Assembly: GCF_033446605.1 (NCBI RefSeq) | Contig: NZ_JAWQUO010000023.1 | Coordinates: forward strand, 18,473-82,472 | Length of the DNA stretch: 64,000 nt | Reading direction: 5' to 3' | DNA from: Iodobacter sp025352645 | Lineage (GTDB): Bacteria > Pseudomonadota > Gammaproteobacteria > Burkholderiales > Chitinibacteraceae | Part shown: in pieces, positions 1 to 8,407 of the stretch | Layout of the letters: the number at the start of each line of letters is the position of its first letter | Position numbering within the stretch: the first letter of the stretch is position 1 | The notes under the pieces: model-generated | Told to the model about the DNA's origin: nothing | Seen by the model: only the letters and a program-made list of their open reading frames with translations | Database searches by the model: none | Program-made: the position numbers and the translations under genes

Positions 1-546
1 TTGCCATGCTTTTCTAAATAATGTTTGCCCTTTATAAAGTGGGAACATTTTTTCTAGAAGCACAAAAATAATGGATGAGCCAAGTAGATCAAGAATAAAC
101 CAATCTAGCCCTAGATAATAAGTATTTTCATGGTTGTAATCGCCTACATGTACCCGTGATCCACCCAGTGCAACGGTGATCATGACGAAGAAAAATGCAG
201 CTAAATTAATATTTCTTTTGCGATTTAAAAGAATATTACTGAATGACCAGCCGCCAGAAAACAATAAGGCAAAAAACATAATTTGGCGGATATCGGCCGT
301 GTTGTAGACATCGCGCAGCTCAGGTGTGGTGAGATATTCAGGAAAATGAAATGCAATCACACCTAAAAAACACAGAATAGCTAGGCATAAAGAAAAAATG
401 CCGCTGGCCATGCCATAGCCTTGTTTGATTTCACCTTCTTTATTCAGTAAAGAGCTTGTTTCGCTGATTACTTCATTGGCTACTTCACTCATATCGATTG
501 CTGGTATGGCTACTTTGCTGGCTAAGTGCTTAAAATTTTCTTTCAT
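1..546 (-). CDS. Sterol desaturase / fatty acid hydroxylase family protein, N-terminal part
   Basis: The first 182 residues of a membrane protein whose C-terminus runs off the left edge. The ATG at 546 is preceded by an AAGGAT ribosome site. After a hydrophilic N-terminus of about 45 residues come at least four hydrophobic segments (about 47-67, 88-103, 114-127, 146-163). The run ends in LFRKAWQ, which resembles the entry to the di-iron hydroxylase core of bacterial sterol-desaturase-like proteins. The histidine clusters that would prove the family are outside the window, so the assignment is by resemblance only. Confidence 0.55.
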   Translation of the reverse strand, partial: MKENFKHLASKVAIPAIDMSEVANEVISETSSLLNKEGEIKQGYGMASGIFSLCLAILCFLGVIAFHFPEYLTTPELRDVYNTADIRQIMFFALLFSGGWSFSNILLNRKRNINLAAFFFVMITVALGGSRVHVGDYNHENTYYLGLDWFILDLLGSSIIFVLLEKMFPLYKGQTLFRKAWQ

Positions 547-937
547 TTTATCCTTTTACATGCCTTATTTCTTACAAAAAAATGTTTGTCATAAATGTTT
601 TTTTGCATGCTATGAAGTTTAATAAGCATTGTCAATTTCATATTTAAAATAGATTTATTTTAAATTTTGTCAATAAATTGAGGAGATTAATGTTGCAGGG
701 GTGTATAAATTTTTATCTGTAGATTTTGGCTTATTTTGGGCATTTTGTTTCATTAATAAATGCATATTGAGCATATAAGCCTTACTGCGCAGGGCTAGCG
801 AGCGTTGCTCCGGTGCGTGGGCATGCCCCCTTTTTTTTGCATGCTCTAAAACCCTAATGCAAAAAGCCCCGATGACTTAACATGCTGCAACGCGCAAAAT
901 ACCTGCCTAAAATTTATTATTTTCGGAAAACTCAATC
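547..937. other. AT-rich intergenic region between divergent genes
   Basis: About 390 bases between the divergent desaturase-like gene and pfp. It is AT-rich near 600-760 and has a short GGGCATGCCC dyad followed by a T-run near 822-838. The promoters of both genes should lie here. I see no reading frame or RNA gene in it. Confidence 0.5.
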
Positions 938-2188
938 ATGGCTAGAAACGCGCTTTACGCCCAATCGGGTGGTGTAACCCCTGTGATTAATGCTTCGGCT
1001 GCAGCCGTGATTGCTGCTGCCCGTGCGCATCCTGAGCAGATTGGCCGTATGTATGCCGCTAAAAATGGCGTGTTGGGTGTGCTGGCTGAAGAGCTGATCG
1101 ATACCGCCAGCATGAGCGAAACAGAGCTAGCCGCGCTAGCCGCATCCCCAGGCGGTGCTTTTGGCTCTTGCCGCCATAAGCTGCGCTTTGGTAAAGAGCT
1201 AACCCGCTTATTTGAAGTATTTGCCGCGCACGATATTGGTTATTTGTTTTATAACGGTGGCGGCGATTCGGCCGATACCTGCTTAAAGATTGCTGCACAC
1301 GCTGAATATCTTGGCTACGATCTCACCGCTATTCATGTGCCAAAAACCATTGATAACGATTTGCCACATTCAGATTGCTCGCCAGGCTTTGGCTCGGTGG
1401 CCAAGTATGTGGGCACTTCGGTGCGTGAAGCGGGGATGGACGTTGCATCCATGTGCGGCTCCAGCACCAAAGTATTTATTATGGAAGTCATGGGCCGCCA
1501 TACCGGTTGGATTGCCGCAAGTAGCGGCTTAGCGTCTGGCGAAGGCAATCTGCCACCGCACCTGATTTTGCTGCCGGAAGTCACCTTTAACGCGGCGACC
1601 TTCCTTGCTGCCGTTGAAGAAACCATTGCCCGCGAAGGCTATTGCGTGATCGTGGCTGCGGAAGGCATTAAAAATGCTGAAGGCAAGTTCGTTGCCGAAG
1701 CGGGTGGCACCGATGCCTTTGGTCATGCCCAACTGGGCGGCGTTGCGCCTTACTTGGCACAGCTGATCAAAACAGCTCAAGGCCACAAGTGCCACTGGGC
1801 GGTGGCGGATTATCTGCAACGCGCAGCACGCCATATGGCATCGCAAACCGATGTAGATCAAGCCATGGCAGCCGGTACAGCCGCAGTGAAGTTTGCTCTG
1901 GCCGGTGAGCGCGGCGTCATGCCAACTATCGTTCGCACTAGCGATACGCCTTATGCTTGGACGATTGGATCGGTGAAGCTGGAAGAAGTGGCCAACCATG
2001 AAAAACACCTGCCAGCAGAATATATCCGCGCTGATGGCTTTCATATCACCCCAGCAGCGCACACTTATTTTGCACCGCTGATTATGGGTGAGGCGATTCC
2101 TCCTTATGCAAATGGTTTGCCCGCTTACCCAGTGTGGAATTTTTCCGTAGTCGAAGCCAAGCTAGAAGCGTTTAATACGGCGGCGTAA
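938..2188 (+). CDS. pfp: Pyrophosphate-dependent 6-phosphofructokinase
   Basis: Phosphorylates fructose 6-phosphate using PPi, a reversible step of glycolysis in the cytoplasm. The 416-residue length fits the PPi-PFK group. GGGDS (107-111) puts an Asp where ATP enzymes have the second Gly of GGDGS. PKTIDND (135-141) has the Lys typical of PPi users where ATP enzymes have Gly. MGRHTGW (185-191) is the substrate-binding motif. The gene stands alone and ends in a strong hairpin terminator. Phosphoryl-donor choice is inferred from these residues and is quite secure. Confidence 0.93.
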   Translation: MARNALYAQSGGVTPVINASAAAVIAAARAHPEQIGRMYAAKNGVLGVLAEELIDTASMSETELAALAASPGGAFGSCRHKLRFGKELTRLFEVFAAHDIGYLFYNGGGDSADTCLKIAAHAEYLGYDLTAIHVPKTIDNDLPHSDCSPGFGSVAKYVGTSVREAGMDVASMCGSSTKVFIMEVMGRHTGWIAASSGLASGEGNLPPHLILLPEVTFNAATFLAAVEETIAREGYCVIVAAEGIKNAEGKFVAEAGGTDAFGHAQLGGVAPYLAQLIKTAQGHKCHWAVADYLQRAARHMASQTDVDQAMAAGTAAVKFALAGERGVMPTIVRTSDTPYAWTIGSVKLEEVANHEKHLPAEYIRADGFHITPAAHTYFAPLIMGEAIPPYANGLPAYPVWNFSVVEAKLEAFNTAA

Positions 2189-2212
2189 ACTTTCTCTAAT
2201 CTTGATCTAAAT

Positions 2213-2253
2213 AAAAGGGAAGGGCACTGTTCAAGTGTACGCTTCCCTTTTTT
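2213..2253 (+). terminator. Rho-independent terminator after pfp
   Basis: AAAAGGGAAG (2213-2222) pairs with CTTCCCTTTT (2242-2251), with an inner CACT/AGTG pairing and a T-run. A GTG at 2235 that could open the next frame lies inside this hairpin, which argues for the later start at 2265. Confidence 0.8.
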
Positions 2254-2264
2254 GCGTGGACAAG

Positions 2265-2939
2265 ATGACCTTATTTCGCTTGGTACTAGAGTACCTGTCT
2301 TACATCCTAACGACAGTTACGGCGCTTTTACCGATTATTAATCCGCTTTCTACTGCTGCAATTTTGCCTGGAATATCGGTGCATTTATCCGATGCCGAGC
2401 GAAAACAGCAGGTTAAACTGGCTTGCTACTATATGGCAGGAATCTTAATCACCTTCCTGATGGCAGGGGGCTTGATTATGGATTTCTTTAATATCTCTAT
2501 TCCTGGCTTACGTATTGCTGGTGGGATGGTCGTGATTTATCTGGGTTTTAGAATGCTGTTTCCAGATTCCTCACCACCCATTGATGACAAGCCTGAGTTA
2601 GGTGCCAGGCGTGAAATTGCTTTTACCCCACTCGCTATGCCTTCGATGGCGGGGCCTGGCTCGATTGCGGTGGTGATTTCAATGTCTTCTACCTTGCATT
2701 CACAAAGGCATATCCCTGTATGGGCGGGGTATTTTCTTTTGATACTGGGCATTGCCGCCACAGCCTTTATCTGCTGGCTAACCTTACGCGCCTCTAGCCG
2801 TTTATTTGCTGTGCTTGGGGATGAAGGCATTAGTGCAATATCAAGAATTATGGGTTTTATGCTGATTTGTATCGGGGTGCAGTTTTTTATTAATGGCGTG
2901 GGTGAATTACTACACGATGCAAGCTTTATGCCGCGTTAA
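2265..2939 (+). CDS. MarC family integral membrane protein
   Basis: A 224-residue inner-membrane protein of the MarC/UPF0056 family. These have about six membrane segments and no settled transport substrate. The signature near the N-terminus (TALLPIINPLSTAAILP) is the MarC family's first helix with its Asn-Pro. Later helices include GLRIAGGMVVIYLGFRMLF and the Gly/Pro-rich MPSMAGPGSIAVVI. The ATG at 2265 is preferred because a GTG 30 bases upstream sits in the pfp terminator. The name MarC reflects location in E. coli, not proven drug resistance. Confidence 0.85.
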   Translation: MTLFRLVLEYLSYILTTVTALLPIINPLSTAAILPGISVHLSDAERKQQVKLACYYMAGILITFLMAGGLIMDFFNISIPGLRIAGGMVVIYLGFRMLFPDSSPPIDDKPELGARREIAFTPLAMPSMAGPGSIAVVISMSSTLHSQRHIPVWAGYFLLILGIAATAFICWLTLRASSRLFAVLGDEGISAISRIMGFMLICIGVQFFINGVGELLHDASFMPR

Positions 2940-2995
2940 GCGTTTTATGCTTTATCTTGCTAGCTGGCTTACTTGATCAGTAGTGGTGATGTTTT

Positions 2996-3457
2996 ATGAG
3001 AGTGCTTTTAGATGGTGATATTTTCTTGCGCTTGCTAGTAGCGGTGTTTTTAGGTGGGATGATTGGTATCAATCGCTTTATGCACAAAAAGCCAGCCGGC
3101 GTACGCACCCATGCCTTGGTATCTTTGGGCGCGGCGCTGATGATTGCTTTAAATGGCGTGATTAGCCATGACGATGCCCAAGCCTTTAGCCGTGTGGCTC
3201 AAGGCTTGATTACCGGCATTGGCTTTTTGGGGGCGGGATTAATTGTGCATCGTAGCGATAATGTTGTGGAGGGGCTTACCTCTGCCGCCTCGATCTGGCT
3301 TACTGCTGCGATAGGTTTGGCTTGCGGTGCTGGCTATGTGGATGTCGCCCTGTTTGTGGTGATTTTAGCGCTGCTGGTGATTAATTTGGGTGGTGGATTA
3401 GAGCGCTGGGCCGAAAGACGGGTGCAGCGCTGGCGCGATGATCAATCGCCACATTAA
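2996..3457 (+). CDS. MgtC/SapB family membrane protein
   Basis: A 153-residue protein matching the N-terminal membrane domain of MgtC. The conserved stretch near residues 20-40 (GGMIGINRF, then PAGVRTHALVSLG) and LITGIGFLGAGLI (about 71-83) are family hallmarks. Four to five membrane helices are visible. It lacks the cytoplasmic ACT-like domain of longer MgtC proteins, so it is the short SapB-type form. Its stop overlaps the convergent miaA stop by 4 bases. A role in magnesium or acid stress is only family-level inference. Confidence 0.85.
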   Translation: MRVLLDGDIFLRLLVAVFLGGMIGINRFMHKKPAGVRTHALVSLGAALMIALNGVISHDDAQAFSRVAQGLITGIGFLGAGLIVHRSDNVVEGLTSAASIWLTAAIGLACGAGYVDVALFVVILALLVINLGGGLERWAERRVQRWRDDQSPH

Positions 3458-4389
3458 AGCCAGCCCGTAACAGCTGCCTTTACCCGTTCTGCCAAATCAT
3501 TTTCTTGGCAATTAATCTCTAGCAAATCATCCATGCCCCGCATCCAAGTCAGCTGGCGTTTAGCCAATTGGCGGGTGGCGGCGATGCCTTTTTCGCGCAT
3601 GGTGGGATAATCTACCAAGCCATCCTGGTATTCCCAAGCCTGCCGATAGCCCACGCAGCGCATCGAAGGCAGCTCCAGCGATAAAGCATATTTAGCCCGC
3701 AAGCGGCTTACTTCATCCAGTAAACCAAGCGCCAGCATTTGATCAAAGCGCAGCGCAATGCGCTGGTGCAGCCATTGTCTATCTTGTGGCAGTAGGGCAA
3801 TTTTAAGCAGGCGATAAGGCAAAGCGCCACTGGCAGGCTCGGCCAGTAAATCAGACATTTTGCGGCCAGTGAGCTGGCAGACCTCTAAGGCGCGCTCGAT
3901 GCGCTGGGCGTCGGCGGGTTTAAGCCGCTCTGCCGTGATGGGGTCGATGGCGGCTAGCTTGGCGTGCATGGCAGGCCAGCCGATCAGCTCAGCTTCTTCA
4001 TGGATTTGCACCCGCAGCGCGGCATCCGCTTGTGGCAATTCATGAATGCCGTGTTGCAAGGTGTTGTAATACAGCATGGTGCCGCCCACCAGCACCGGCA
4101 CTTTGCCGCGCGAGGTGATATCCGCCATTAAAGCCAGTGCATCGCGCCTAAATTGCGCGGCAGAATAGGCTTCAGTCGGTGAAATAATATCGATCAAATG
4201 GTGCGGCGCACGGGCTAGCTCTGCCGCGTTTGGCTTGGCACTGCCAATATCCATATCTTTAAATACCAACGCCGAATCAACCGAAATCAACTCCACCGGC
4301 AAGCCGCTTTCCAGTAAATGAATGGCGCTGGCGGTCTTACCGCTGGCGGTTGGGCCCATTAAGAAAATGGCAGGGGAGTGATGCGGCAT
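3454..4389 (-). CDS. miaA: tRNA dimethylallyltransferase
   Basis: Transfers a dimethylallyl group to N6 of A37 in tRNAs reading UNN codons. This is the first step of ms2i6A synthesis and acts in the cytoplasm. The 311-residue protein has a P-loop GPTASGKT (12-19), followed by VELISVDSA (32-40) and DIGSAKP, the usual DSxQxYxxxxIGTAKP region in a variant form (DSALVFKDMDIGSAKP). VLVGGTMLYY and RAIEVCQLTG-like ERALEVCQLTG follow in the expected order. It converges on the MgtC-type gene with a 4-base overlap. Hfq, which often follows miaA, is not adjacent. Confidence 0.95.
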   Translation of the reverse strand: MPHHSPAIFLMGPTASGKTASAIHLLESGLPVELISVDSALVFKDMDIGSAKPNAAELARAPHHLIDIISPTEAYSAAQFRRDALALMADITSRGKVPVLVGGTMLYYNTLQHGIHELPQADAALRVQIHEEAELIGWPAMHAKLAAIDPITAERLKPADAQRIERALEVCQLTGRKMSDLLAEPASGALPYRLLKIALLPQDRQWLHQRIALRFDQMLALGLLDEVSRLRAKYALSLELPSMRCVGYRQAWEYQDGLVDYPTMREKGIAATRQLAKRQLTWMRGMDDLLEINCQENDLAERVKAAVTGWL

Positions 4390-4526
4390 GGCTAAAGTCT
4401 CAAGCTAAAAAATATGGAAAATTAAAATTTATCAAAGGCATTACATACGAAAATGGGCCACCATCCTGAAAAAAACCATCAGTATCTTAGGGGCGCTGCT
4501 TGCTGCGCCCTGTTTGGGAAATAAAG

Positions 4527-4713
4527 CCCCAATCCTATCAACTTAAGATTTAACCAACATGTAGGGTGGGCAAGGCGGTTTATCTTGCCCACGCGGATAC
4601 GCGGGCAAAAAAACGCGCCCACCCTACGATGTTTTAAATGCTTGCAATAGTGCAATCCAAGTTGAAGCCTGTTTAACAATTAAAACATTGCCCTTAAGTT
4701 GATAGGATTGGGG
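4527..4713. repeat. Inverted-repeat element with 21-bp perfect termini
   Basis: A 187-bp block bounded by perfect 21-bp inverted repeats (4527-4547 and 4693-4713; outer end CCCCAATCCTATC, inner end ACTTAAG). Inside is a second perfect dyad, GTAGGGTGGGC (4561-4571) against GCCCACCCTAC (4617-4627). No protein is supported: the 66-codon frame across it carries no signal beyond the repeat. It looks like a non-autonomous palindromic element. Confidence 0.6.
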
Positions 4714-4834
4714 TGAAACCCGCGTGTTTATTCGGCATTGCTCGGGTTTTACCCGCCCTAGCAGCTCCAAAACCAAATCAAGCACTCAAGAAATCCATCT
4801 ACACAGAGCCCGTTGAGCAAGAGACATAATCAGG
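4711..4834 (-). repeat. Truncated copy of the MITE family seen at 29213-29382
   Basis: Read on the minus strand from 4834, this begins with the terminal repeat CCTGATTATGTCTCTTGCTC. It continues in step with 29213-29337 (shared blocks CTCTGTGTAGATGGATTTCT and CGCGGGTTTCACCC). Homology stops at about 4711, where the neighbouring palindromic element starts, so the second terminus is missing. The flanking 16 bases ATTGCCCTTAAGTTGA (4687-4702) recur inverted at 4835-4850. Confidence 0.65.
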
Positions 4835-4975
4835 TCAACTTAAGGGCAATTGATTGATCGTTAACCCTTAAGTGATTAACTGAGATCAATCTATTGCAAG
4901 TGTTGACACAGCATAGGGCGTAGCAAGCCGCCCCCTATATTTTTCCCTGTGCTTATATTTGTATTGATAGCCATA

Positions 4976-5012
4976 AAAAAACCCGCTAAAGCGAGGCTTT
5001 ATGCGGGTTTTT
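4976..5012 (-). terminator. Terminator after the Sel1-repeat gene
   Basis: AAAAACCCGC (4976-4985) pairs with GCGGGTTTTT (5003-5012). It has T-runs on both strands, so it could work in both directions. The nearest upstream gene is the minus-strand Sel1 gene ending at 5133. Confidence 0.75.
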
Positions 5013-5132
5013 AGTTTTTCTAGTGTTTTGGCGCTGGGTTGCCACTAGAACCCAACTCAGTAGCGATTCTACAGGGCGCTGTAGAGATCGACAAGCCGGA
5101 GGCTGGCTGCGTGCAACGGTGGTTGGCGGGCC

Positions 5133-5879
5133 TTAATCAAACATCACGACCTTATTACTATGATCTTGTTTGCAATGGCTGATATGGCCCGCCATTTCGC
5201 TGAGGGAATGCGCTTGCACAGGGTTGATATCTAGGCCCATTTCACCCATTTCAAAAGCCAGCGCTAGCTCTTGTAGGGCAGGCACGTATTGTAGGTTGGC
5301 GGCTTGCTTGTAATGGCTGATTGCCATTTTATCGTCTTGTTTTACATAATCGCCGTAGCGATACCAGTTGCCTAGGGTGTAAATCGCGGCAGGGTCTTGG
5401 TTTTGGGCTGCAGTATTGATGAGCTCGATTCCCTTGGCCTGATCTTTAGGGCCACCTTCGCCTTTTAGCGTCATTATACCTAGCCGGTAAATGCCTAACT
5501 GGCCTGCAGTACTCAATAATAATCTGGCTTTTTGTTTGTCTTCATTGACGCCATCACCTTTTAAATAGGCCATGGCCAGCTGGAAACGTGCTTTTTGATC
5601 GCCGGCTTCGGCGGCTTTCTCATACCATTTTGCCGCCTCTGATTTATCACTTGATTGCTCAGCAAATAAGCGCGCGGCCAGTGGATGCCCCGCTTGAGCG
5701 AGCTCTTGTAAACGATTTTTGCCACCATCTGCATTAAGGCGTAATTGTTCTACAGCCATATTAGGCATAGAGAGGAGCTGGGCTTGCTGCTGCTGGCGGT
5801 ATTCTTTAAGGATAAATGTGCCTGCTGCAAGGAGTGCCATAGCCAGTAAAACCAATGCAGGTTTAGATAATACTTTCAT
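5133..5879 (-). CDS. Sel1-like repeat protein with N-terminal membrane anchor
   Basis: A 248-residue protein with one hydrophobic segment at residues 8-24 (signal anchor or uncleaved signal) and then a chain of Sel1/TPR-like repeats. Examples are AAKWYEKAAEAGDQKARFQLA, where alanines recur at the helix contacts, and AISHYKQAANLQYVPALQELA. Sel1 repeats form protein-binding solenoids, here probably facing the periplasm. It sits just downstream of the cpdB-like gene but is separated from it by a hairpin terminator. The binding partner cannot be told from sequence. Confidence 0.75.
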   Translation of the reverse strand: MKVLSKPALVLLAMALLAAGTFILKEYRQQQQAQLLSMPNMAVEQLRLNADGGKNRLQELAQAGHPLAARLFAEQSSDKSEAAKWYEKAAEAGDQKARFQLAMAYLKGDGVNEDKQKARLLLSTAGQLGIYRLGIMTLKGEGGPKDQAKGIELINTAAQNQDPAAIYTLGNWYRYGDYVKQDDKMAISHYKQAANLQYVPALQELALAFEMGEMGLDINPVQAHSLSEMAGHISHCKQDHSNKVVMFD

Positions 5880-5890
5880 AAAAACTCCAA

Positions 5891-5920
5891 ATCCCTGAGG
5901 CTTGCACCTCAGGGATTTTT
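5891..5920. terminator. Terminator between cpdB-like and Sel1 genes
   Basis: ATCCCTGAGG (5891-5900) pairs perfectly with CCTCAGGGAT (5907-5916) around a 6-base loop. The T-run is better on the plus strand, but the hairpin lies directly behind the minus-strand cpdB-like stop. Confidence 0.65.
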
Positions 5921-5936
5921 ATATCAAATCAAGTCA

Positions 5937-7946
5937 TTATTTAGAAAGGTCGATACTAAATACCGAGGCGCTGTTATCTGCTTTAGTTGACTCAAAGGTG
6001 ATATTGCTGATTTTTTCCATGGCTGCCACGTCTTTAACGGCTTTGTCTGATGACGTTTCAAAAGTCACCTTACCAGCTGTTTTAACCTTGGCAAAGCGCC
6101 AGTTAGCCACTGCGCCTTGTTTGGCTAAGGTCAGCGTTTTTTGCTCTTTTACATAGCTAACGATGATGTCACGGTTAGCATCGCCACCGCTATCAACCAC
6201 AATCTGGCTACCATCAAGGCCAGCAAAGCCACCGCCACCGCTGGCACGGTAGTTATTGGTCACCACAATAAACTCAGCCGTTGGGTCAATGGCCTTGCCA
6301 CCCAAGGTGATATTAACAATGCGGCTGCCTTTGTCTTTTGTTACGTCTATTTCGTAGCTGATGCCGGTGATTTGGTCAAAGTTATACGATGGGAATGCGC
6401 TGGCAATCAAAGGCTGATCGGTAGTTTTAGTTGGGTCAATTTGGTTAAACTGCTCGGCTGATTTTTCCAGCCACAGTTTTACCGCAGCACCATTAATTTT
6501 TACCGCTTGCAGGGTATTAGGGTAGAGATATAAATCGGCAATATTTTTAATCGCCACATCGCCCGTTGCAATATCGGTATAGCCCGTGCCTTTAAAATTC
6601 ATTTTAAATGGCGCAGCTGCGGACAGGATCGGCAGATTGGCATATTTAGGCAGATTTGCTTTCACAAACTTGCTGACGTAGTCGGTTTGCGCCAAGTTAA
6701 TCAGCTGAATTGCTGACGTTGGGGCAATTTGTGAGAAGAAAGAGCTGATGCGGTATTCGCTCTTGCCCACACCCGCGCTCACGTACTTGATGGTGCCTTG
6801 ATGTTCTTTATCAACCAGCTTAGCAATTTCTGGTTTCACTTCTACCGCTGTCACCTTACCCGCAGCGTCTTTTGTGCTGACAGGCTTCAGTACGCCTTGT
6901 GAATCATTGGTTTTCCAAACCTTACCGTCAAATTCTAGATTCAGTTTCAGCACGCCCAGTGTGTTGCCCCAGAAGCCAGACATCACGGTAGGAACACCAT
7001 TCACAAGGCCTTTGACATTATCCACTCCCTTCATGTCTTTGTAGTTTTTGCCATCAGGGAATGTGCTGTGTGAGTGGCCGGAAACAATGGCGGTAATACC
7101 TGGCACATCTTTCGCAAGGTAGTAAACCGCGTTTTCCAAGGCTGGGCTGTTTTCAGCAGTAGAAATACCGCTGTGTGCCAGCGCTACCACGATATCTGCA
7201 CCCTTGGCTTTCATTTCAGGCACGTATTTTTTTGCCGCGTCCACAATACCCAATACGCTGACTTTGCCTTCCAGGTTACGTTTATCCCAATCCATAATGC
7301 CTGGTGGGGTAAAACCGATCACGCCCACTTTTAGCTTGATATCTTTGCCATCGGTGCTTTTAAAGGTGCGATCCAGAATGACGTAAGGCTCAAATAAAGG
7401 TTTGCCGTCGCCAGCGTTATTCACGTTAGAAGTAACCAGTGGGAAATCTGGGCCTGCGCATTTTTGACCGGCTTCTGGGCCAGATTTCATGGATGAGCCA
7501 GTCACTTGACCAAGATATTTTAGGCCGTAGTTAAACTCATGATTACCGATATTACCGGCATCATATTTCATGAGGTTCATTACTTTGTGAATCGCCAGTG
7601 GCGTATCACATTTAACTGGCTCGATTTGCGCTTGGTAGTCAGAAAGCGAGGTGCCTTGAATGGTATCGCCATCGTCTACTAGCAAGTTATTTGGGTTTTC
7701 TTTACGCGCAGCATCAATCAGGGTGGCAGTACGCTCAAAACCAAGGGTATTGTCTTCGGTGGTTTTGTAATAGTCGTAGCTCAGCACATTGGCGTGCAGG
7801 TCGGTGGTTTGCAATACGGCCAAATCAAGCTTGGTGCCGGCTGCAGGGGGAGGTGTGACCGGTGTTGCTGGGGTATCGTCGCTGTTATTACATGCAGCTA
7901 AGGCCAGCGTGCTGCTGATCAGGCCTGCTAATAGTGAAACACGCAT
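5937..7946 (-). CDS. cpdB: 2',3'-cyclic-nucleotide 2'-phosphodiesterase / 3'-nucleotidase, lipoprotein form
   Basis: A cell-envelope phosphatase releasing nucleosides from cyclic or 3' nucleotides. The 669-residue form from the ATG at 7946 starts with a lipoprotein signal whose lipobox LAAC puts the acylated Cys at residue 19. The longer in-frame start 132 bases upstream would bury that signal. Metallophosphatase motifs occur in order: TTDLHAN, DDGDTIQG, GNHEFNYG, ALAHSG and SGHSH. The C-terminal substrate-binding domain contains NNYRASGGGGF. CpdB fits better than UshA because of the DYYK and NHEFNYGLKYL stretches. Membrane anchoring differs from soluble periplasmic E. coli CpdB. Confidence 0.85.
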   Translation of the reverse strand: MRVSLLAGLISSTLALAACNNSDDTPATPVTPPPAAGTKLDLAVLQTTDLHANVLSYDYYKTTEDNTLGFERTATLIDAARKENPNNLLVDDGDTIQGTSLSDYQAQIEPVKCDTPLAIHKVMNLMKYDAGNIGNHEFNYGLKYLGQVTGSSMKSGPEAGQKCAGPDFPLVTSNVNNAGDGKPLFEPYVILDRTFKSTDGKDIKLKVGVIGFTPPGIMDWDKRNLEGKVSVLGIVDAAKKYVPEMKAKGADIVVALAHSGISTAENSPALENAVYYLAKDVPGITAIVSGHSHSTFPDGKNYKDMKGVDNVKGLVNGVPTVMSGFWGNTLGVLKLNLEFDGKVWKTNDSQGVLKPVSTKDAAGKVTAVEVKPEIAKLVDKEHQGTIKYVSAGVGKSEYRISSFFSQIAPTSAIQLINLAQTDYVSKFVKANLPKYANLPILSAAAPFKMNFKGTGYTDIATGDVAIKNIADLYLYPNTLQAVKINGAAVKLWLEKSAEQFNQIDPTKTTDQPLIASAFPSYNFDQITGISYEIDVTKDKGSRIVNITLGGKAIDPTAEFIVVTNNYRASGGGGFAGLDGSQIVVDSGGDANRDIIVSYVKEQKTLTLAKQGAVANWRFAKVKTAGKVTFETSSDKAVKDVAAMEKISNITFESTKADNSASVFSIDLSK

Positions 7947-8407
7947 CTCTTCTCTTCTCTTATGGTTTTTGAGTGAAGGCGCGAGCATAGGGGCAAAAGT
8001 TTGCAGTAAGACTGCAGTTGTGTTGCAAATAGATGAAGTTTTTAATGCAGTGAGCGTTTTATGCTTATTTTTGTTCATCTTTTAATGAAAGTTGCTAAGC
8101 AAGTATAAAGCGGTGCTATTTCATTTAAATTTTGTTGCCGATGGCTTTTGTTTGATAAGGATATTATTGGCTTGAGGAATGGGTTTTGAAAGAATCACCA
8201 TGGCTTAGCTCAATATTTAGCAGTTTAAAGTCTTGGTGGCTTTATTTGCCATGCCATAGTGCTGCAAGCGGGCTAGAAAACCGGCAAAATAGCGGGCTGA
8301 ACTGAATTAGTTGGCTTGTTTGCATATTTGATGGCAGGTGTTTTCTAGCATCACATAAAATATGTAAATCAGCGCCGTTTGCGCACCTTGAATTTCGGAA
8401 AGACAGA
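7947..8407. other. Intergenic region between divergent cpdB-like and FAD oxidoreductase genes
   Basis: About 460 bases separating two divergent genes. It should contain both promoters. I see no RNA gene, repeat or convincing reading frame here; in-frame extension of the minus-strand gene into it is judged non-coding. Confidence 0.5.

Noticed and set aside
1529..2062. 177-codon minus-strand frame across pfp
   Set aside because: Fully antisense to a well-supported enzyme gene, with no ribosome site and no recognisable domain.
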